Source of the DNA: Anaerolineae bacterium | GTDB lineage: Bacteria > Chloroflexota > Anaerolineae > JACIWP01 | Direction of reading: 5' to 3' | Length of the DNA: 16,427 bases | Assembly (NCBI GenBank): GCA_014360855.1 | Contig: JACIWP010000032.1 | Span: 1 to 16,427, forward strand | Part shown: piece after piece, positions 14,796-16,427 of the stretch | Layout of the letters: every line of letters starts with the position of its first letter | Numbering within the stretch: the stretch's first letter is position 1 | The notes under the pieces: generated by a model | The model's input: the letters and a program-made list of their open reading frames with translations, nothing else | Told to the model about the DNA's origin: nothing | Databases searched by the model: none | Translations under genes and position numbers: made by a program

Positions 14796-15533
14796 ATGGC
14801 AAAACGCCATATCTTGGTGGTAGATGACGAATCCCGCATTGTGCGCTTTGTGCGCATGAATCTGGAGCTGGAAGGCTTTCGCGTCAGCGAGGCCAATACT
14901 GGCCGCGAGGCCATTGAAAAGGTGCGGGATGACCTGCCGGACCTGGTACTGCTGGACGTTATGCTCCCGGATATGGATGGGTTCGAGGTGCTGAAGGAAA
15001 TCCGCAGTTTCTCCTCTGTGCCGGTCATTATGCTGACGGTCAAGGGCGAAGAGGAAGACCGGGTGCGCGGGTTGGACCTGGGAGCGGATGATTACATCAC
15101 CAAGCCGTTCAGCCCGCGCGAGCTGACCAGCCGCATCAAAGCGGTACTGCGCCGCGCGGAAGCGGCCATGCCGGCCTCCCAGGGGCTGGTGGTGATTGAT
15201 GAGGACCTGCAGATCGACTTCGACCAGCGCGAGGTGATCGTGCGGGGAAACCGGGTCAAGCTCCGCCCGACGGAGTATCGGCTCCTGTATCACTTAGTGA
15301 ACAACGCCGGCTGGGTGATGACCCATGAGATGCTGTTGTCCAAGGTCTGGGGGCACGAGTACCGCGACGACCACCAGCTTCTGCGCCTCTACATCACCTA
15401 CCTTCGCCAGAAAATCGAGCCGGACCCCTCCAACCCGAAGTACATCCTCACGGAGCACGGGATTGGCTACCGCTTTGTGGACTTTCTCGGCCGGCGCGCC
15501 GGCCGCGGCCGCGAAGCCTCCGATGCCGGCTGA
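14796..15533 (+). CDS. OmpR/PhoB-family response regulator
   Basis: 245 residues. The receiver domain (about 4-118) has the acidic pair D10-D11, phospho-acceptor D54 (LLDVMLPDMDG), T81 and K103 (TKPFSPREL). The C-terminal winged helix (about 140-232) carries LRPTEYRLLYHLVNN and the recognition and wing segments DDHQLLRLYITYLRQKI and EHGIGYRFV. It should bind DNA as a dimer at direct repeats and be phosphorylated by the adjacent kinase. The ribosome site AAAGGGGG (14783-14790) lies 5 nt upstream. The final 12 residues are Arg/Gly-rich and encoded over a 16-bp perfect palindrome of GC-rich sequence. Four TCTAA repeats spaced by 11 bp lie just downstream and are a candidate binding site for it. 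Confidence 0.94.
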   Translation: MAKRHILVVDDESRIVRFVRMNLELEGFRVSEANTGREAIEKVRDDLPDLVLLDVMLPDMDGFEVLKEIRSFSSVPVIMLTVKGEEEDRVRGLDLGADDYITKPFSPRELTSRIKAVLRRAEAAMPASQGLVVIDEDLQIDFDQREVIVRGNRVKLRPTEYRLLYHLVNNAGWVMTHEMLLSKVWGHEYRDDHQLLRLYITYLRQKIEPDPSNPKYILTEHGIGYRFVDFLGRRAGRGREASDAG

Positions 15534-15548
15534 CGGTCCCCATGCAAC

Positions 15549-15592
15549 TCTAATGAAATTCTAACAAATCTCTAGCACACTTCTAACACGCC
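15549..15592 (+). promoter_or_regulatory. Four 11-bp direct repeats, candidate response-regulator box
   Basis: TCTAATGAAAT, TCTAACAAATC, TCTAGCACACT and TCTAACACGCC follow each other at starts 15549, 15560, 15571 and 15582, an exact 11-bp period with a conserved TCTAA core (one A to G change in copy 3). OmpR/PhoB regulators bind tandem repeats of one DNA turn. The last core ends 10 nt before a -10 box, the spacing seen at Pho boxes where the repeats replace the -35. Confidence 0.72.
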
Positions 15593-15597
15593 GCGCA

Positions 15598-15603
15598 TAC
15601 AAT
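15598..15603 (+). promoter_or_regulatory. -10 box of the repeat-controlled promoter
   Basis: TACAAT stands 5 bp after the last 11-bp repeat and lacks a -35 match (GCACAC at the expected place). It overlaps the left arm of a perfect inverted repeat, ACAATGGG (15599-15606) and CCCATTGT (15612-15619) with a 5-nt spacer, which could be a second operator or a hairpin near the 5' end. Transcription would start near 15610 and serve the small Cys-rich gene. Confidence 0.55.
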
Positions 15604-15654
15604 GGGAATAGCCCATTGTGGGCAGAACCTTGCATGCCGGCGAAGAGGTGGGAG

Positions 15655-15891
15655 ATGACGACGAGATGGCAGTGTGCTAACTGCGGCATTGTGTTTTCGT
15701 GGCGCCCCACGGTCATCCGCGGCACCGTCTACTGCTGTGTGGGATGCAGTCGCGGAGGGCCGTGCACATGCGATTACGCGCACCTGCCGACCATGGACCA
15801 GAGCCTGCCTCTGGCCAAGGCGAGCAGGCAGGGCCGTGTGATGCCGCGCCCGGACGCCGGCCCTGAGTCCACGAACGACGCCCGGGCGTAA
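15655..15891 (+). CDS. Small Cys-rich putative metal-binding protein
   Basis: 78 residues from ATG 15655 (an upstream in-frame ATG at 15616 lies in the promoter hairpin and is not preferred). GAGGTG (15645-15650) precedes the start. Seven cysteines are packed into the first half: C7 and C10 (CANCG), C27-C28 and C31 (YCCVGC), C37 and C39 (GGPCTCDY). This spacing suits binding of one zinc ion or more; it resembles short uncharacterised proteins ending their core in GGPCTC. The second half (about 45-78) is polar and probably disordered. The function is not known. It is the first gene after the TCTAA repeat box, so it may belong to the response-regulator regulon, and dnaK follows 65 nt later. Confidence 0.72.
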   Translation: MTTRWQCANCGIVFSWRPTVIRGTVYCCVGCSRGGPCTCDYAHLPTMDQSLPLAKASRQGRVMPRPDAGPESTNDARA

Positions 15892-15956
15892 TGCCCGTAC
15901 GCCGGCATGTCACAGCGCAGAAATCATATCACAGTTATCAGATAGGAGGGTACACT

Positions 15957-16427
15957 ATGGGTAAGATCGTAGGAATTGACCTGGGCACGACCAACTCGGT
16001 GATTGCCGTGTTAGAGGGCGGCGAGCCGGTGGTCATCCCCAACGCGGAAGGGAGCCGCACCACGCCCTCGGTGGTGGCGTTCACCAAGACCGGCGAGCGG
16101 CTGGTGGGCGCGCCGGCGAAGCGCCAGGCCATCGTCAACCCGGAGAACACCGTCTTCTCCATCAAGCGCTTCATGGGCCGGCGCTTCGAGGAAGTCGAGG
16201 AAGAGCGCAAACGCGTGCCGTATAAGGTGGTGAAGGGGCCTGCCGGCGATGCTCGCGTCTACATCCCGGTCATGGGCCGGGAATACACGCCCCAGGAAAT
16301 CTCGGCCATGATCCTGCAGAAGCTCAAGCGCGATGCCGAGGCCTACCTGGGCGAACCGGTGACGAAAGCCGTTATCACCGTGCCGGCCTATTTCAACGAC
16401 TCGCAGCGTCAGGCTACCAAGGACGCC
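15957..16427 (+). CDS. dnaK: Molecular chaperone DnaK (Hsp70), N-terminal part
   Basis: The first 157 residues of DnaK run off the right edge. Visible ATPase-domain motifs are GIDLGTTNSV (phosphate 1), SRTTPSVVAF, the IKRFMGR segment, YTPQEISAMILQKLK, and AVITVPAYFNDSQRQATKDA at the edge. DnaK folds and protects proteins in the cytoplasm with DnaJ and GrpE. The start is set by AGGAGGG (15944-15950), 6 nt before ATG. No CIRCE inverted repeat or HAIR element is seen in the 65-bp gap upstream and no convincing promoter was found there. It could therefore be transcribed with the small Cys-rich gene or from a site not recognised. The substrate-binding domain lies outside the window. Confidence 0.97.
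   Translation, partial: MGKIVGIDLGTTNSVIAVLEGGEPVVIPNAEGSRTTPSVVAFTKTGERLVGAPAKRQAIVNPENTVFSIKRFMGRRFEEVEEERKRVPYKVVKGPAGDARVYIPVMGREYTPQEISAMILQKLKRDAEAYLGEPVTKAVITVPAYFNDSQRQATKDA

Noticed and set aside
13113..15293. Minus-strand open frame of over 700 codons opposite the kinase and regulator genes
   Set aside because: It lies antisense to two genes with full catalytic motifs, has a His/Gln/Arg-rich composition typical of reverse-frame translation of GC-rich genes, and shows no recognisable domain.
15489..15504. Perfect 16-bp palindrome GGCCGGCGCGCCGGCC at the end of the regulator gene
   Set aside because: Entirely explained by abutting GCCGGC hexamers inside Arg/Gly/Ala codons; no T-run follows, so not called a terminator.
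15883..15897. Small hairpin CGGGC/GCCCG over the stop of the Cys-rich gene
   Set aside because: Only 5 bp with no T-run; expected by chance in GC-rich DNA.
15892..15956. Possible CIRCE or HAIR heat-shock element before dnaK
   Set aside because: No 9-bp inverted repeat with a 9-bp spacer and no HspR-type repeat is present in the gap.

Overview
The window is GC-rich (roughly 64% by eye) bacterial DNA with short intergenic gaps and AGGAGG-type ribosome binding sites. It contains a soluble Hdr/MvhD/FdhB redox cluster, ThyX, a DUF2917 protein and a Cys-rich small protein. This suggests an anaerobic or facultatively anaerobic, possibly thermophilic bacterium, most plausibly Chloroflexota (Anaerolineae-like). 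That placement is inferred from gene content and protein style, not proven.

Region 1 (1-10762, + strand) is one long redox gene cluster. It opens with the tail of an HdrC-like subunit, overlapping by start/stop codons an HdrB with two complete CCG domains. A clear internal promoter (1017-1044) then begins a second segment: a Pat-like GNAT acetyltransferase, a 1032-residue HdrA made of two fused unequal HdrA halves, two tandem CBS-ACT sensor proteins, MvhD, an FdhB/FrhB-type flavin and iron-sulfur subunit, an SdhB/FrdB-like iron-sulfur protein, a fumarate-reductase-like flavoprotein and ThyX. Gaps in this segment run from a 7-nt overlap to 29 nt. A perfect 14-bp hairpin over the thyX stop codon closes the cluster. 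Together the genes look like a soluble heterodisulfide-reductase-type complex (HdrABC-MvhD) with an FdhB-like port on one side and a membrane-anchor-free fumarate-reductase-like module on the other. The acetyltransferase and adenylate-sensing CBS-ACT proteins are candidate regulators of the enzyme.

Region 2 (10767-12809) holds a minus-strand DUF2917 protein and a divergent MocR-type (GntR/aminotransferase) regulator. The 210-bp gap between them has a 20-bp palindrome flanked by near-symmetric half-sites. The MocR gene appears to be transcribed as a leaderless mRNA.

Region 3 (12810-15654) holds a short minus-strand remnant resembling a redoxin C-terminus, then a cytosolic GAF-PAS histidine kinase with a structured leader and its OmpR-family response regulator. 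Downstream are four TCTAA repeats at exact 11-bp spacing just ahead of a -10 box, the architecture expected of a PhoB/OmpR-type activator site.

Region 4 (15655-16427) has a 78-residue Cys-rich putative zinc protein and the 5' part of dnaK. No RNA genes, CRISPR arrays or insertion sequences were seen. Across the window the hexamer GCCGGC is strikingly over-abundant.
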